Origin: Mesorhizobium sp. B2-4-3
GTDB lineage: Bacteria > Pseudomonadota > Alphaproteobacteria > Rhizobiales > Rhizobiaceae
Direction of reading: 5' to 3'
Length of the DNA stretch: 64,000 nucleotides
NCBI RefSeq assembly: GCF_006442815.1
Contig: NZ_VFVL01000024.1
Span: 32,149 to 96,148, forward strand
Under the pieces are notes generated by a model. That model worked only from the letters and a program-made list of their open reading frames with translations. It was not told where the DNA came from and made no database searches. Positions within the stretch are counted from its first letter, which is position 1; every line of letters starts with the position of its first letter. The translations under genes and the position numbers were made by a program. This document shows, in pieces, positions 11,384 to 21,231 of the stretch.

Positions 11384-12160
11384 ATGATATCCAGATCGCG
11401 TATCGCGTCAGCGCTTGCCGCAACCATCCTGTTGCCGATGACGCCGGCGCTGGCGGCGGACTACGATCCGCCGGTCTATGCCGACCAGGCGCCGGACTAC
11501 CAGCCGGTCGAGGTCGGCTCGGGCTGGTACCTGCGCGGCGATGTCGCCTATCTGCCGCAGAAGAGCTTCAAGAACGGTGATTTCACCTTCCCGCCAACGA
11601 TCACCAACGATAAGAGTTTCAGCGAGAGCGAAGACGCCGTCTTCGGCAGCATAGGCTTCGGATATCACTTCAACGATTACCTGCGCGCCGATCTCAACCT
11701 CGGCTACCTGCCCGGCAACAAAGCCAGCTTCAGCTATGACGACACAGCGACCGCGACGCCGTCGGCCATCGGGTTCGGAAACCTGAAGAACTATGCGTTC
11801 TCAGGCATACTCAACGGCTATGTCGATCTTGGCACATATGTAGGCATCACGCCTTATGTTGGCGCCGGCATCGGTGTTGTTCGCACCACGCGCAAGCTTT
11901 CGGCCAGGTACACCGATATCAATGACTCCGCCAATAACTTCACCGTCGAGGATAATAAATCTCGGTACTCTCTCGCCTATACGTTGAATGCTGGCCTTGC
12001 CTACCAGGTGTCCAAGAACGTGCTGGTCGACCTCGGGTACCAATATTTCTCTGCCCCCGATGCGGAATACGTTACCGCCGCAAGCCTTACCTCCTTCCCT
12101 GTTCACAAAGGCATTAGCAATCATCAGGTCAAGCTCGGGCTGCGCTACGATCTCTGGTAG
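11384..12160 (+). CDS. Outer-membrane beta-barrel protein, paralogue of the preceding gene
   Basis: Signal peptide of about 24 residues (ending ALAA-D), then a Tyr/Asp/Pro-rich linker and a beta-barrel opening with GSGWYLRGDVAYLPQKS. Barrel strands include FGYHFNDYLRADLNLGYL, GYVDLGTYVGITPYVGAGIG and LVDLGYQYF, and the last strand NHQVKLGLRYDLW ends in an aromatic residue, as expected for recognition by the BAM complex. It is 258 residues long. The start has GGAGCC upstream. It shares domain order and promoter architecture with the gene at 10331, suggesting duplication followed by divergence, mainly in the loops. Confidence 0.88.
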   Translation: MISRSRIASALAATILLPMTPALAADYDPPVYADQAPDYQPVEVGSGWYLRGDVAYLPQKSFKNGDFTFPPTITNDKSFSESEDAVFGSIGFGYHFNDYLRADLNLGYLPGNKASFSYDDTATATPSAIGFGNLKNYAFSGILNGYVDLGTYVGITPYVGAGIGVVRTTRKLSARYTDINDSANNFTVEDNKSRYSLAYTLNAGLAYQVSKNVLVDLGYQYFSAPDAEYVTAASLTSFPVHKGISNHQVKLGLRYDLW

Positions 12161-12183
12161 GCGAAGTAGGCTCGGACGTATCG

Positions 12184-12214
12184 AACGGCGGATCCAGGGG
12201 ATACGCCGTTTCAT
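12184..12214 (+). terminator. Possible terminator after second beta-barrel gene
   Basis: Stem AACGGCG/CGCCGTT with a 13-base loop and a T-rich tail (TCATTTC). Weaker than the others. Confidence 0.5.
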
Positions 12215-12334
12215 TTCGAATCTAGCTCCACGACACAGGGATTTTGAAAGGTTGCCGTTCGTCCTGGCGCGAGATTTTCCGTTCATTTGCGTGAAATCAG
12301 CGCAAACGCCGGGGATTGGCTGAAGCCGCCCCCA

Positions 12335-12589
12335 CCTCGTCATTCTATGGCGGAGCAAGGAGCGAAGCGACGCGGCGCAGACCATAGAATCCATTCCGTG
12401 ACCTTGGAGCGCCGCCACGGTGCAGAATTCTGCTCCGCTGCACGCCGTGGCGAAGGAAATGGCATGGGTTCTAGGGTCTTCGTGACGGAGCTTCGCTCCT
12501 GCTCCGCCCTAGAATGACGATCGCGATTGCGCGTTTCGGCCAATCTCCAACGCATGCCACCTGCCAACGCAAACAGAGCCGACCGGTAA
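12335..12589. repeat. Composite interspersed repeat (locus 1 of 3) before serC
   Basis: The first block (12335-12519) begins CTCGTCATTCTATGGCGGAG and ends with its inverted form CTCCGCCCTAGAATGACG; it includes GGAGCAAGGAGCGAAGCGAC and GTGCAGAATTCTGCTCC. The second block (12538-12589) reads GCCAATCTCCAACGCATGCC, then CTGCCAACGC and GCCGACCGG. Related copies lie at 55335-55585 and 58838-59093. The block occupies most of the 580-bp gap after the beta-barrel genes; I see no gene in it. Confidence 0.8.
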
Positions 12590-12687
12590 AAATCCCCGGC
12601 TAGGGATCCAGGCGCCGAGTAAGGGAATATCCTGACAGCGACAAAAATTTTGCTCTTGACGCCGAAGCCTTGAGCGCATATCGCCGT

Positions 12688-12740
12688 CCGTGGGCCACCC
12701 CTCCCCAACGAGGGGCCACTATCTGGAAGGATAGACCACG
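12688..12740 (+). ncRNA. Probable serC leader RNA motif
   Basis: Two consecutive hairpins end directly at the serC start. The first has stem CCCCT (12698-12702)/AGGGG (12711-12715), with GTGG/CCAC able to extend it. The second is CTATC (12719-12723)/GATAG (12730-12734), with GGAAGGA, the probable ribosome binding site, in its loop and 3' arm. A conserved serC RNA motif upstream of serC in alphaproteobacteria is known from comparative genomics; position and two-hairpin layout agree, but I could not run a covariance model. Confidence 0.55.
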
Positions 12741-13916
12741 ATGACGACGCTTACCAAGCCCGGACTCCGTCCGGCAAACCCCAATTTCTCTTCAGGTCCT
12801 TGCGCAAAACGCCCCGGCTGGTCGGTCGAGGCGCTCAAAGCTGCTGCGCTCGGACGCTCTCACCGCGCCAAGATCGGCAAGGCGAAGCTCGAGCAGGCGA
12901 TCAAGCTGACGCGCGAAATCCTCAAGGTTCCCGCGGACTACCGCATCGGTATCGTGCCGGCGTCGGATACCGGCGCGGTCGAGATGGCGCTTTGGTCGCT
13001 GCTCGGCGAGCGCGGCGTCGACATGGTCGCCTGGGAAAGTTTCGGCTCCGGCTGGGTGACCGATGTCGTCAAGCAGCTCAAGCTCGCCGACATGCGCAAG
13101 CTCGAGGCCGGCTACGGCCAACTGCCCGACCTGACGCAGGTCGACTTCGACCGCGACGTCGTCTTCACCTGGAACGGCACGACTTCGGGCGTGCGCGTGC
13201 CGAATGGCGATTTCATTCCCTCGAACCGCAAGGGCCTGACGATTTGCGACGCGACGTCGGCCACTTTCGCGCAGCGGCTCGATTTTGAAAAGCTCGATGT
13301 CGTCACCTTCTCCTGGCAGAAGGTGCTGGGCGGCGAGGGCGCGCATGGCATGCTGATCCTGTCGCCCCGCGCCGTCGAGCGGCTGGAGACCTACAAGCCG
13401 GCCTGGCCGCTGCCGAAGATCTTCCGCTTGACCTCGGGCGGCAAGCTGATCGAGGGCATCTTCAAGGGCGAGACCATCAACACGCCGTCGATGCTGTGCG
13501 TCGAGGATTATCTCGACGCGCTCAACTGGGCGAAGTCTATCGGAGGGCTCGAGGCGCTGGTCGCCCGCGCTGACGCGAATGCCGCGGTGCTCGACCGGTT
13601 CGCCGACAAGTCGGCGTGGCTTGGCCACCTCGCTGTCGATCCGGCGACGCGCTCGAACACGTCCGTGTGCCTTTCGTTCACCGACGCGCAAGTGGCGGCG
13701 CTCGATGCCGACGGGCAGGCGGCCTTCGCCAAGGGCATCGTGTCGGCGCTCGACAAGGAAGGCGTCGCCTACGACATCGGCTCCTACCGCGACGCGCCGC
13801 CCGGCCTGCGCATCTGGTGCGGCGCCACTGTCGAGACCGCCGATCTCGAAGCGTTGCTGCCCTGGCTCGACTGGGCCTTCGCCACGCAGAAGGCGTCGCT
13901 CAAGGCAGCGGCCTGA
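12741..13916 (+). CDS. serC: Phosphoserine aminotransferase SerC
   Basis: Transfers an amino group from glutamate to 3-phosphohydroxypyruvate, the second step of serine biosynthesis; it can also act in pyridoxine synthesis. The N-terminus has the family opening RPANPNFSSGPCAKRPGW. The PLP lysine lies in TFSWQKVLGGEGAHG (Lys194), with WNGTTSG and DATSATF contributing to cofactor binding. At 391 residues it matches the alphaproteobacterial/methanosarcinal SerC subtype, which is longer than the E. coli enzyme. serA follows 65 bp downstream with its own strong ribosome binding site, so the two form one operon with sequential enzymes. Confidence 0.97.
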   Translation: MTTLTKPGLRPANPNFSSGPCAKRPGWSVEALKAAALGRSHRAKIGKAKLEQAIKLTREILKVPADYRIGIVPASDTGAVEMALWSLLGERGVDMVAWESFGSGWVTDVVKQLKLADMRKLEAGYGQLPDLTQVDFDRDVVFTWNGTTSGVRVPNGDFIPSNRKGLTICDATSATFAQRLDFEKLDVVTFSWQKVLGGEGAHGMLILSPRAVERLETYKPAWPLPKIFRLTSGGKLIEGIFKGETINTPSMLCVEDYLDALNWAKSIGGLEALVARADANAAVLDRFADKSAWLGHLAVDPATRSNTSVCLSFTDAQVAALDADGQAAFAKGIVSALDKEGVAYDIGSYRDAPPGLRIWCGATVETADLEALLPWLDWAFATQKASLKAAA

Positions 13917-13981
13917 AATCCGTGGCGGCCTCTGGCCGCCACCATTTTCCGACACATCCAATCCCCTTCAAGGAGGCCGTG

Positions 13982-15583
13982 ATGGCGCCCCGCGTTCTCG
14001 TTTCGGATAAACTTTCCACCACCGCCGTGCAGATCTTCAAGGATCGCGGCATCGACGTCGACTACTTGCCCGACCTCGGCAAGGACAAGGAAAAGCTCGC
14101 CGAGGTGATCGGCCAGTATGACGGCCTCGCCATCCGCTCGGCGACCAAGGTCACCGAGAAGCTGATCAATGCCGCCGGCAGGCTCAAGGTCGTCGGTCGC
14201 GCCGGTATCGGCGTCGACAATGTCGACATCCCGGCCGCCAGCCGCAAGGGCATCATCGTGATGAACACGCCCTTCGGCAATTCGATCACCACGGCCGAGC
14301 ATGCGGTCGCGATGATCTTCGCGCTGGCGCGGCAAATACCGGAAGCCAATGCCTCGACCCATTCCGGAAAGTGGGAAAAGAACCGCTTCATGGGTGTCGA
14401 GATCACCAGCAAGACGCTGGGCGTGATCGGCTGCGGCAATATCGGCTCGATCGTCGCCACGCGTGGCGTCGGCCTGAAGATGCATGTGATCGCCTTCGAC
14501 CCGTTCCTGTCGGACAGCCGCGCCGAGGAGCTCGGCGTCCAGAAGGTCGAGCTCGACGAGCTCTTCGCCCGCGCCGACTTCATCACCTTGCACACGCCGC
14601 TGACCGACAAGACGCGCAACATCATCGACGCGGCTGCGATCGCCAAGATGAAGGACGGCGTGCGCATCATCAATTGCGCCCGCGGCGGATTGGTGGTCGA
14701 GGCGGACCTGGTCGCGGCGCTGAAGAGCGGCAAGGTGGCGGGCGCCGGCATCGACGTGTTCGAGGTCGAGCCGGCCGAGCAGAACGCGCTGTTCGGCATG
14801 GAGAATGTCGTGGCCACGCCGCATCTCGGCGCCTCGACCGCGGAAGCGCAGGAGAATGTCGCGCTGCAGGTCGCCGAGCAGATGAGCGACTATCTGCTCA
14901 AGGGCGCGGTCTCCAACGCCATCAACATGCCGTCGATCACCGCCGAGGAGGCGCCACGGCTGAAACCCTTCGTCAAGCTTGCCGAAGTGCTCGGCGCCTT
15001 TGTCGGCCAGGTCACCGAGGATCCGATCAAGGAGGTCGAGATCCTGTTCGACGGCTCGACCGCGACGATGAACACGCGCGCGCTGGTGAGCGCGGCCCTT
15101 GCCGGCCTCATCCGGCCGCAGGTCTCCGACGTCAACATGGTTTCGGCGCCGATCATGGTGAAGGAGCGCGGCATCATCGTCGCCGAGGTCAAGCGCGACA
15201 AGTCGGGCGTGTTCGACGGCTATATCAAGCTCACCGTCACGACCGAGCACAGGACGCGCTCGATCGCCGGCACCTGCTTTTCCGACGGCAAGCCGCGCTT
15301 CATCCAGATCAAGGGCATCAATCTCGACGCCGAGGTCGGCCAGCACATGCTCTACACGACCAATGCGGACGCGCCCGGCATCATCGGCCTGCTCGGCACC
15401 GTGTGCGGCGAGAACGGCGTCAACATCGCCAACTTCCAGCTCGGCCGCAACCGGCCGGGCGGCGATGCGATCGCGCTGCTTTACCTCGACGCGCCCTTCC
15501 CGGAAAAAGTGCTGGAGCAGGTGCGCGCGCACAAGTCGATCGACTCGGCGAAGCGGCTTCGCTTCGACGTCGGCGGCGAGTAA
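13982..15583 (+). CDS. serA: D-3-phosphoglycerate dehydrogenase SerA
   Basis: Oxidises 3-phosphoglycerate to 3-phosphohydroxypyruvate with NAD, the committing step of serine biosynthesis. The start at 13982 is set by AAGGAGG at 13970-13976 and the standard opening APRVLVSDKLS; the open frame reaches back into serC, but that extension is an artefact. The Rossmann motif is LGVIGCGNIGSIVA, and the dehydrogenase signature ends in ATPHLGASTAEAQ. An allosteric substrate-binding domain and a C-terminal ACT domain (HMLYTTNADAPGIIGLLGTV) follow. The 533-residue length matches the long, three-domain SerA class, which is often serine-inhibited. Confidence 0.97.
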   Translation: MAPRVLVSDKLSTTAVQIFKDRGIDVDYLPDLGKDKEKLAEVIGQYDGLAIRSATKVTEKLINAAGRLKVVGRAGIGVDNVDIPAASRKGIIVMNTPFGNSITTAEHAVAMIFALARQIPEANASTHSGKWEKNRFMGVEITSKTLGVIGCGNIGSIVATRGVGLKMHVIAFDPFLSDSRAEELGVQKVELDELFARADFITLHTPLTDKTRNIIDAAAIAKMKDGVRIINCARGGLVVEADLVAALKSGKVAGAGIDVFEVEPAEQNALFGMENVVATPHLGASTAEAQENVALQVAEQMSDYLLKGAVSNAINMPSITAEEAPRLKPFVKLAEVLGAFVGQVTEDPIKEVEILFDGSTATMNTRALVSAALAGLIRPQVSDVNMVSAPIMVKERGIIVAEVKRDKSGVFDGYIKLTVTTEHRTRSIAGTCFSDGKPRFIQIKGINLDAEVGQHMLYTTNADAPGIIGLLGTVCGENGVNIANFQLGRNRPGGDAIALLYLDAPFPEKVLEQVRAHKSIDSAKRLRFDVGGE

Positions 15584-15596
15584 GCGTCCGGATATC

Positions 15597-15633
15597 AAAA
15601 CGCCCCGCTTGCACCAGCAGGCGGGGCGTTTCG
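15597..15633. terminator. Bidirectional terminator between serA and the SH3 protein gene
   Basis: Stem AACGCCCCGC/GCGGGGCGTT, with A-rich and T-rich flanks usable on both strands by the convergent genes. Confidence 0.85.
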
Positions 15634-15655
15634 ATAGATCAGATCCCGTCCGATT

Positions 15656-16081
15656 TCACTTGCAGGGGAAGCCGGGCGCGATCTTGCATTGCGGCTTGTG
15701 AGGCCTCGGCGGCTTGGGCGGGCGCGGCCGGTGCGGCTTATGCGACCAGTGCGGCCTGTGTGGACGGTAATGCGGCGGGCGAATGACGATTTGCGGCTGC
15801 ACGATCACCGGCCGCACGACATGGGAGCGTTCGAGATAGCTCGCGCTCGCCCAGCCATGGATGCCGGCGGCGCGTATCGAGCACCAGCTGTCCTCGCAAT
15901 GGTAGAGCTCGACCCTATGGCCGGCCGGCAAGGTTGCGATCCTGGCGTAATGCGCGCCCGGACCGCTGCGGACATTCAGCGACGTCGTGGTGTGGGCGAC
16001 GGTGGCCGCCGACGCCGGTGCGGAAAGGGCGGCAAGGCCGACGAAAGCGCCGATCAGCGCCAAAAACATCCGGAAATTCAT
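15656..16081 (-). CDS. Secreted bacterial SH3-domain protein with a His/Pro-rich tail
   Basis: The start at 16081 (MNFRMFLALIGAF) is preferred: GAGGGGA lies just upstream and a signal peptide of about 25 residues ending ASA-A follows, while the longer frame to 16294 adds non-signal sequence. Residues about 27-85 form an SH3b domain (TSLNVRSGPGAHYARIATLPAGHRV, WASASYL) of the kind found in cell-wall-associated proteins. The C-terminal third is unusually rich in Pro, His, Arg and Lys (HRPHWSHKPHRPRPPKPP) and ends in CKIAPGFPCK. This basic tail could bind metal or the envelope; that is inference. Confidence 0.82.
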   Translation of the reverse strand: MNFRMFLALIGAFVGLAALSAPASAATVAHTTTSLNVRSGPGAHYARIATLPAGHRVELYHCEDSWCSIRAAGIHGWASASYLERSHVVRPVIVQPQIVIRPPHYRPHRPHWSHKPHRPRPPKPPRPHKPQCKIAPGFPCK

Positions 16082-16229
16082 GGTCCCCTCTCTGGTCGAT
16101 GAAATACGCATCTGTCCGCCGAAAGTTGAGAGAGTCAATGGCGCCGCAGCTTCTGGTATATCGAAAATATCAATATCCTTAATAGGATAGAAGTTGTTGG
16201 CGACTGCTTGGCATATGATGAGAGGGATA

Positions 16230-17129
16230 TCATCCCGTCTGCAGCGCTGCTCGGCTGCCGCTGTACTCGGCAAGCGCAATGCCGCCGAGGACAAGCGCCA
16301 GCGCGAAAGCCTGATAGGCCTGAAACTGCTCGCCGACGATCAGCACCGAAAGCAGCGTGCCGAAGATCGGCACCAGGTTGATGAACAGGCCGGCGCGGTT
16401 GGCGCCGATCAATTCGTTGCCCTTGATGTAGAGGACCTGCGAGACGACCGAAGCGCCGAGCGCCGTGTAGAGCGTGAGCGCCCATCCACGCGCGTCCGGC
16501 ACGATGACGCGGCCAGACGCGACCTCCCAGACGAAGAAGGGCAGGGAGACCAGCAGCGCGGCGATCGACAGCGCCAGCATGAAACTTTGCCAGCGGATTG
16601 CCGGCTTGAGGCGCAGTCCCACCGAATAGAGGCTGTAGCAAAGCACCGCGACAAGCATGATGGCGTCGCCGAAGTTGAGATCGAGCTTCAAGAGCTGGCC
16701 GAGATCGCCATGGCTTGCGGTCAGCGCGACGCCGGCGATGGTGAGGACGACGCCGACGACCTGCAGAGGCTGCACACGCAGCCTGAACAGCACGAAATTG
16801 GCAAGGATGATGACGATCGGGATGGCTGCCTGCTCGATCGAGACGTTGATGGCGGTGGTGTAGTTGAGCGCCGTGTAGAAGATGACGTTGAAGATGGTGA
16901 AGCCGCAAGCGCCGAGGCCGGCAAGCAGCTTCCAGTGCCTGCGCACTTCAGGCCAATCCTCACGCAGCGTCCGCCAGCCGACGGGCAGCAGGATCAGCAC
17001 CGCCATCACCCAGCGCAGGAACACCAGCGTCATCGGCGAGACATGGCCGACGGCAAGCTTGCCCGCCACCGAATTGCCGCCCCACAGGAGCATGGTCGAC
17101 AGAAGGAACAGATAGGCGGCTCGGTGCAT
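16230..17129 (-). CDS. EamA/DMT-family inner-membrane transporter
   Basis: A 299-residue hydrophobic protein with about ten predicted membrane helices arranged as two EamA repeats. The first opens with LLSTMLLWGGNSVAGKLAVG and MTLVFLRWVMAVLILL. The second half has DAIMLVAVLCYSLYSVGLR and NLVPIFGTLLSVLIVGE, the family's conserved Asn-Leu-x-Pro region. The family exports small metabolites and drugs; the substrate cannot be inferred here. It lies upstream of the SH3 gene on the same strand, but 148 bp separate them and an operon is uncertain. Confidence 0.88.
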   Translation of the reverse strand: MHRAAYLFLLSTMLLWGGNSVAGKLAVGHVSPMTLVFLRWVMAVLILLPVGWRTLREDWPEVRRHWKLLAGLGACGFTIFNVIFYTALNYTTAINVSIEQAAIPIVIILANFVLFRLRVQPLQVVGVVLTIAGVALTASHGDLGQLLKLDLNFGDAIMLVAVLCYSLYSVGLRLKPAIRWQSFMLALSIAALLVSLPFFVWEVASGRVIVPDARGWALTLYTALGASVVSQVLYIKGNELIGANRAGLFINLVPIFGTLLSVLIVGEQFQAYQAFALALVLGGIALAEYSGSRAALQTG

Positions 17130-17454
17130 GGAGGTTCCGGCCCTGCAGGTATTCGAGGGTTCAGGCCTGCCTAGAGTGGCGGCGGTGGCAAGTAAATGAT
17201 GCGAAAGCCGGAATTTGTTGTGCCTGGATCAGGTTGACGTTTCGCCGGCGGCGTCATTTTGATCCAACTCCTGTATGGGGGGCATGGTCACTTGCGAAAG
17301 CCGGTTCCCGCTTTTTGGGTTCGCTGACCTTCGGTTCGGGGTCATGCTCCAAGGATGGTTTCGGCGGCAAAGAAAGGGTCGCGCCCGCCTGCGCTAGACG
17401 CTATAGAGGCCTGTCGTTTCAGGCTGCCCGCGCGGCATTTCAAGGGAAAAGAAC
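17130..17454. repeat. Intergenic region with a GGTCATGCTCC-type interspersed repeat before purA
   Basis: The 325-bp gap between the divergent EamA and purA genes holds a repeat at about 17281-17353 with CATGGTCAC, CCGGTTCCCGCTTTTTGGG and GGGTCATGCTCC. It is related to the paired repeats at 37190-37327. The rest should hold the two promoters. The purA ribosome binding site AAGGGAA is at about 17440-17446. Confidence 0.65.
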
Positions 17455-18753
<1,299 letters not shown>

Positions 18754-18822
18754 TTTCACAGCCCTTCCCGGCGTTACGGCTGATTTGCGGCCGGCGGGAA
18801 AAGAATGCAGGTCACCTGACGC

Positions 18823-20607
18823 ATGGCAGATTTCGTTAGTGTTCTGAAAAAGCAGATCGACAAGAAGGTGGACCCTTCGTTCGAGGTGCGCAAGCAGATA
18901 TACGATGGTGCCCGCGCGGTGCTGGCGAAGAAGCTCGCCGAGTATTCCCCGCCGCTTGCGCCCGATGTCGTCAGCAAGCAGAAGCGCTCGCTGGAAGATG
19001 CAATCTCCAGCGTCGAGCGCGAATATGCCAAACGCGTTCCGGCCGAGGATCCGCTGGCGGAGCTGGAGCATATTTTCTCCTCCATCGACCGCAACAAGAA
19101 CCAGCCGAGCCATTCCCGCCAGCCGGCGGCGCCTGAGCCTGCCAAGCCCGATTCGTTCAGATCCGAACCGTTCAGGCCGGCGCCCGCGCCCGCCAGGACG
19201 GAACCAAGCTGGCAAAGCGCGCCGAAGGCGGAGCCCGCGCGGCAAAACCCCGTGAAAGCCGAGCCGGCGTGGCAGAACACGGCAAGGACGGAGCCGAACT
19301 GGCAGACCGCGCCAAAGGCCGAACCAGCCTGGCAGAAGGCGACGCCGCCGATGCCGTCGCCGCGCGAGGACGATGTAGGCCTGGCGGGCATGGACGATGC
19401 CGATGACGGCGGCGATGTCTTTGCCAATGACGAGCAGCCCGCGGCCGATACCTTCCAGCGCCTGCGGCCACAGCGGCAGGAACGCAAGCGCAGCTATGGC
19501 GGCTTGATCGCAGCCGTCATCGCGCTCCTGGTGCTGGCCGGCGGCGGCTACGGCATATGGCTGAACAAGAATGCATTCGGCTCGCTTTTCGGCCCCGGCG
19601 GCGGTGGCAGCAAGACGGTCTCGACCGAGCCGCTGGTCAAGCCGGCTCCGGCCAAGCCGGCGACGGAGACGGCGGCCGCGCCGGCTGCGCCCGGCGCCAG
19701 CGAGCCGGCCGACACCGCCAAGTTCACGCAACGCCTGACGCCCGAAGGCAAGGAGACCGATCCCGGCCCGGCCGGCGGACAGGCCACGATCGGCGAAGGC
19801 GAATCCGTCGCGGCGCTGACCTCGCGGCCACCGACGGCGCCGGTGACGACACCGCCTGCTCCGGCCACGCAAACGCCCGAGGCGCCTGCCGCAACGCCGG
19901 CTCCGACCGGCGCCGCCAATTCGACGCCGCCCGCGGCTGACGCGGCAACGCAGCCCGCGGCCGGCGCCACGCCACCGGCGGCGGGGACAACGCCGCCGGC
20001 CGCAGGCACGACACCGGCCGCGCCCGCGCCGACGACTGCCGAGGCGACCGTGCCGGTCGGTCAGAAGGCGATCTTCTATGAGGAGCGCACCAGCACGCAG
20101 CAGGGCACGGCCGAGCCCGGCAGCATCGTCTGGTCGCTGGTGCAGGAATCGCCCGGCGGCGATCTGCCGCCCGAACCGGCGATCCGCGCCGAGGCGACGA
20201 TCCCCGGCAAGAATATCCAGCTGCGCATGACGATCCGGCGCAACACCGACCAGACGCTGCCGGCCAGCCACATCATCGAGATGATCTTCCTGACGCCGAA
20301 AGACTTCGACGGCGGCGGCGTCGACGGCCTTCTGCGCATCGCCATGAAGAGCTCGGAGCAAGACGCCGGCAGCCCGCTGATCGGCCTCCCGGCCAAGATC
20401 GGCGACGGCTTCTTCCTCGTGGCGCTCAACGACAACAAGGCCGACCAGGACGCCAACCTGACACTGCTTCGGGGCCAGGACTGGATCGACGTGCCGGTGG
20501 TCTACAAGACCGGACGCCGTGCGCTGCTCACCATGGAAAAGGGCATTCCCGGCGAGAAGGTGTTCGACGAGGCGCTGAAGGCCTGGGCGGCGAAGACGTC
20601 GGGGTGA
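18823..20607 (+). CDS. Single-pass membrane protein of unknown function with Pro/Ala-rich repeats
   Basis: The 594-residue protein starts with an about 90-residue alpha-helical domain (VSVLKKQIDKKVDPSFEVRK). A low-complexity region with about six imperfect WQ-x-AP-K-AEPA units follows (residues about 125-170). One transmembrane helix (about 225-247, LIAAVIALLVLAGGGYGIWL) separates the cytoplasmic part from a long Ala/Pro/Thr spacer. A compact C-terminal domain of about 185 residues begins at KAIFYEERTS and contains IEMIFLTPKDFDGGGV. The layout suggests a cytoplasmic sensor or scaffold joined to a periplasmic domain. It lies 69 bp after purA on the same strand. I recognise no named family; similar proteins appear conserved in rhizobia. 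Confidence 0.8.
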   Translation: MADFVSVLKKQIDKKVDPSFEVRKQIYDGARAVLAKKLAEYSPPLAPDVVSKQKRSLEDAISSVEREYAKRVPAEDPLAELEHIFSSIDRNKNQPSHSRQPAAPEPAKPDSFRSEPFRPAPAPARTEPSWQSAPKAEPARQNPVKAEPAWQNTARTEPNWQTAPKAEPAWQKATPPMPSPREDDVGLAGMDDADDGGDVFANDEQPAADTFQRLRPQRQERKRSYGGLIAAVIALLVLAGGGYGIWLNKNAFGSLFGPGGGGSKTVSTEPLVKPAPAKPATETAAAPAAPGASEPADTAKFTQRLTPEGKETDPGPAGGQATIGEGESVAALTSRPPTAPVTTPPAPATQTPEAPAATPAPTGAANSTPPAADAATQPAAGATPPAAGTTPPAAGTTPAAPAPTTAEATVPVGQKAIFYEERTSTQQGTAEPGSIVWSLVQESPGGDLPPEPAIRAEATIPGKNIQLRMTIRRNTDQTLPASHIIEMIFLTPKDFDGGGVDGLLRIAMKSSEQDAGSPLIGLPAKIGDGFFLVALNDNKADQDANLTLLRGQDWIDVPVVYKTGRRALLTMEKGIPGEKVFDEALKAWAAKTSG

Positions 20608-20634
20608 GGAACAGCGGCGGTCTTGAGCTACCGC

Positions 20635-20934
20635 TCAGAAGCCCTGAAAGAGCATGTCGAGAGCGGCGACGATCTCATCGTGATGTCTTGCGAGGTTTCC
20701 TTCTGCCGCCCGCAATTCCGAAGCCATTACAGCCGAAATGAATTGGGTGACCATCACGTGGTCTTTGCCATCGATTCTGAAGATCGGATTTAGCCTGCGC
20801 GCCGGCAACGGTGCGATGTTGGGCGGCAGAAGCGGAACGACGACGCTGGTGTCGAGGTGTTCCAGTATGTCGGACTGGATATCGAGGAGATAACCGTCGC
20901 TTCCTGCGCTCCGATAGAAATCATAACGGGCCAT
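20635..20934 (-). CDS. ccdB: CcdB-family toxin
   Basis: Family CcdB toxins poison DNA gyrase. This 99-residue protein has the CcdB fold pattern: MARYDFYRS at the start, YLLDIQSDILEHLDTSVVVPLLP, LNPIFRIDGKDHVMVTQFISAV, and a C-terminal IVAALDMLFQGF, close to the CcdB end where the gyrase-binding residues lie. The ATG at 20934 is used rather than a TTG one codon upstream because it overlaps the antitoxin stop (TGATG), the classic coupling. The chromosomal location among core genes suggests a stabilised or domesticated copy; activity is not shown by sequence alone. Confidence 0.88.
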   Translation of the reverse strand: MARYDFYRSAGSDGYLLDIQSDILEHLDTSVVVPLLPPNIAPLPARRLNPIFRIDGKDHVMVTQFISAVMASELRAAEGNLARHHDEIVAALDMLFQGF

Positions 20935-21176
20935 CAAAACAGCCGGTGCTTGGCTAAAGGCAGACCGTTGCGTTTGACATATTCGTTGGAGCTTTCAAGC
21001 GCTTCCTTGTTTTCTTCCTGCCAGCGACGCGTTTTCTCGGCAGAAATTGCCTTGGCGATCCCTTGCTCGGCAGCACGGGACATGTTGATGCCCAATGCCT
21101 TGGCCTCCTCGATCAATCTGGAATCAATCGAGGTGTTGACCGATTTGCGTTGCGGTTTTGCAGTTGAATGGAGCAT
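20934..21176 (-). CDS. ccdA: CcdA-family antitoxin
   Basis: An 80-residue partner of the downstream toxin. The N-terminal part (KRKSVNTSIDSRLIEEAKALGINMSR-like) matches the ribbon-helix-helix DNA-binding region of CcdA. The C-terminal part (RWQEENKEALESSNEYVKRNGLPL) matches the toxin-binding segment, including the family's W-x-x-EN and GLPL motifs. Antitoxin is first, toxin second, sharing one base of overlapping stop/start. The complex usually represses its own promoter, which should lie between 21177 and 21231. Confidence 0.9.
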   Translation of the reverse strand: MLHSTAKPQRKSVNTSIDSRLIEEAKALGINMSRAAEQGIAKAISAEKTRRWQEENKEALESSNEYVKRNGLPLAKHRLF

Positions 21177-21231
21177 GGCCTACCTCTTCATGCGCATAAA
21201 ATAGGCGCATACCTGCGTGCAAGCAAGCTCC

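Noticed and set aside
13784..15598. 604-residue minus-strand frame opposite serA
   Set aside because: Mirror of a confidently identified gene, with low-complexity Asp/Arg/Leu/His composition and no recognisable domain.
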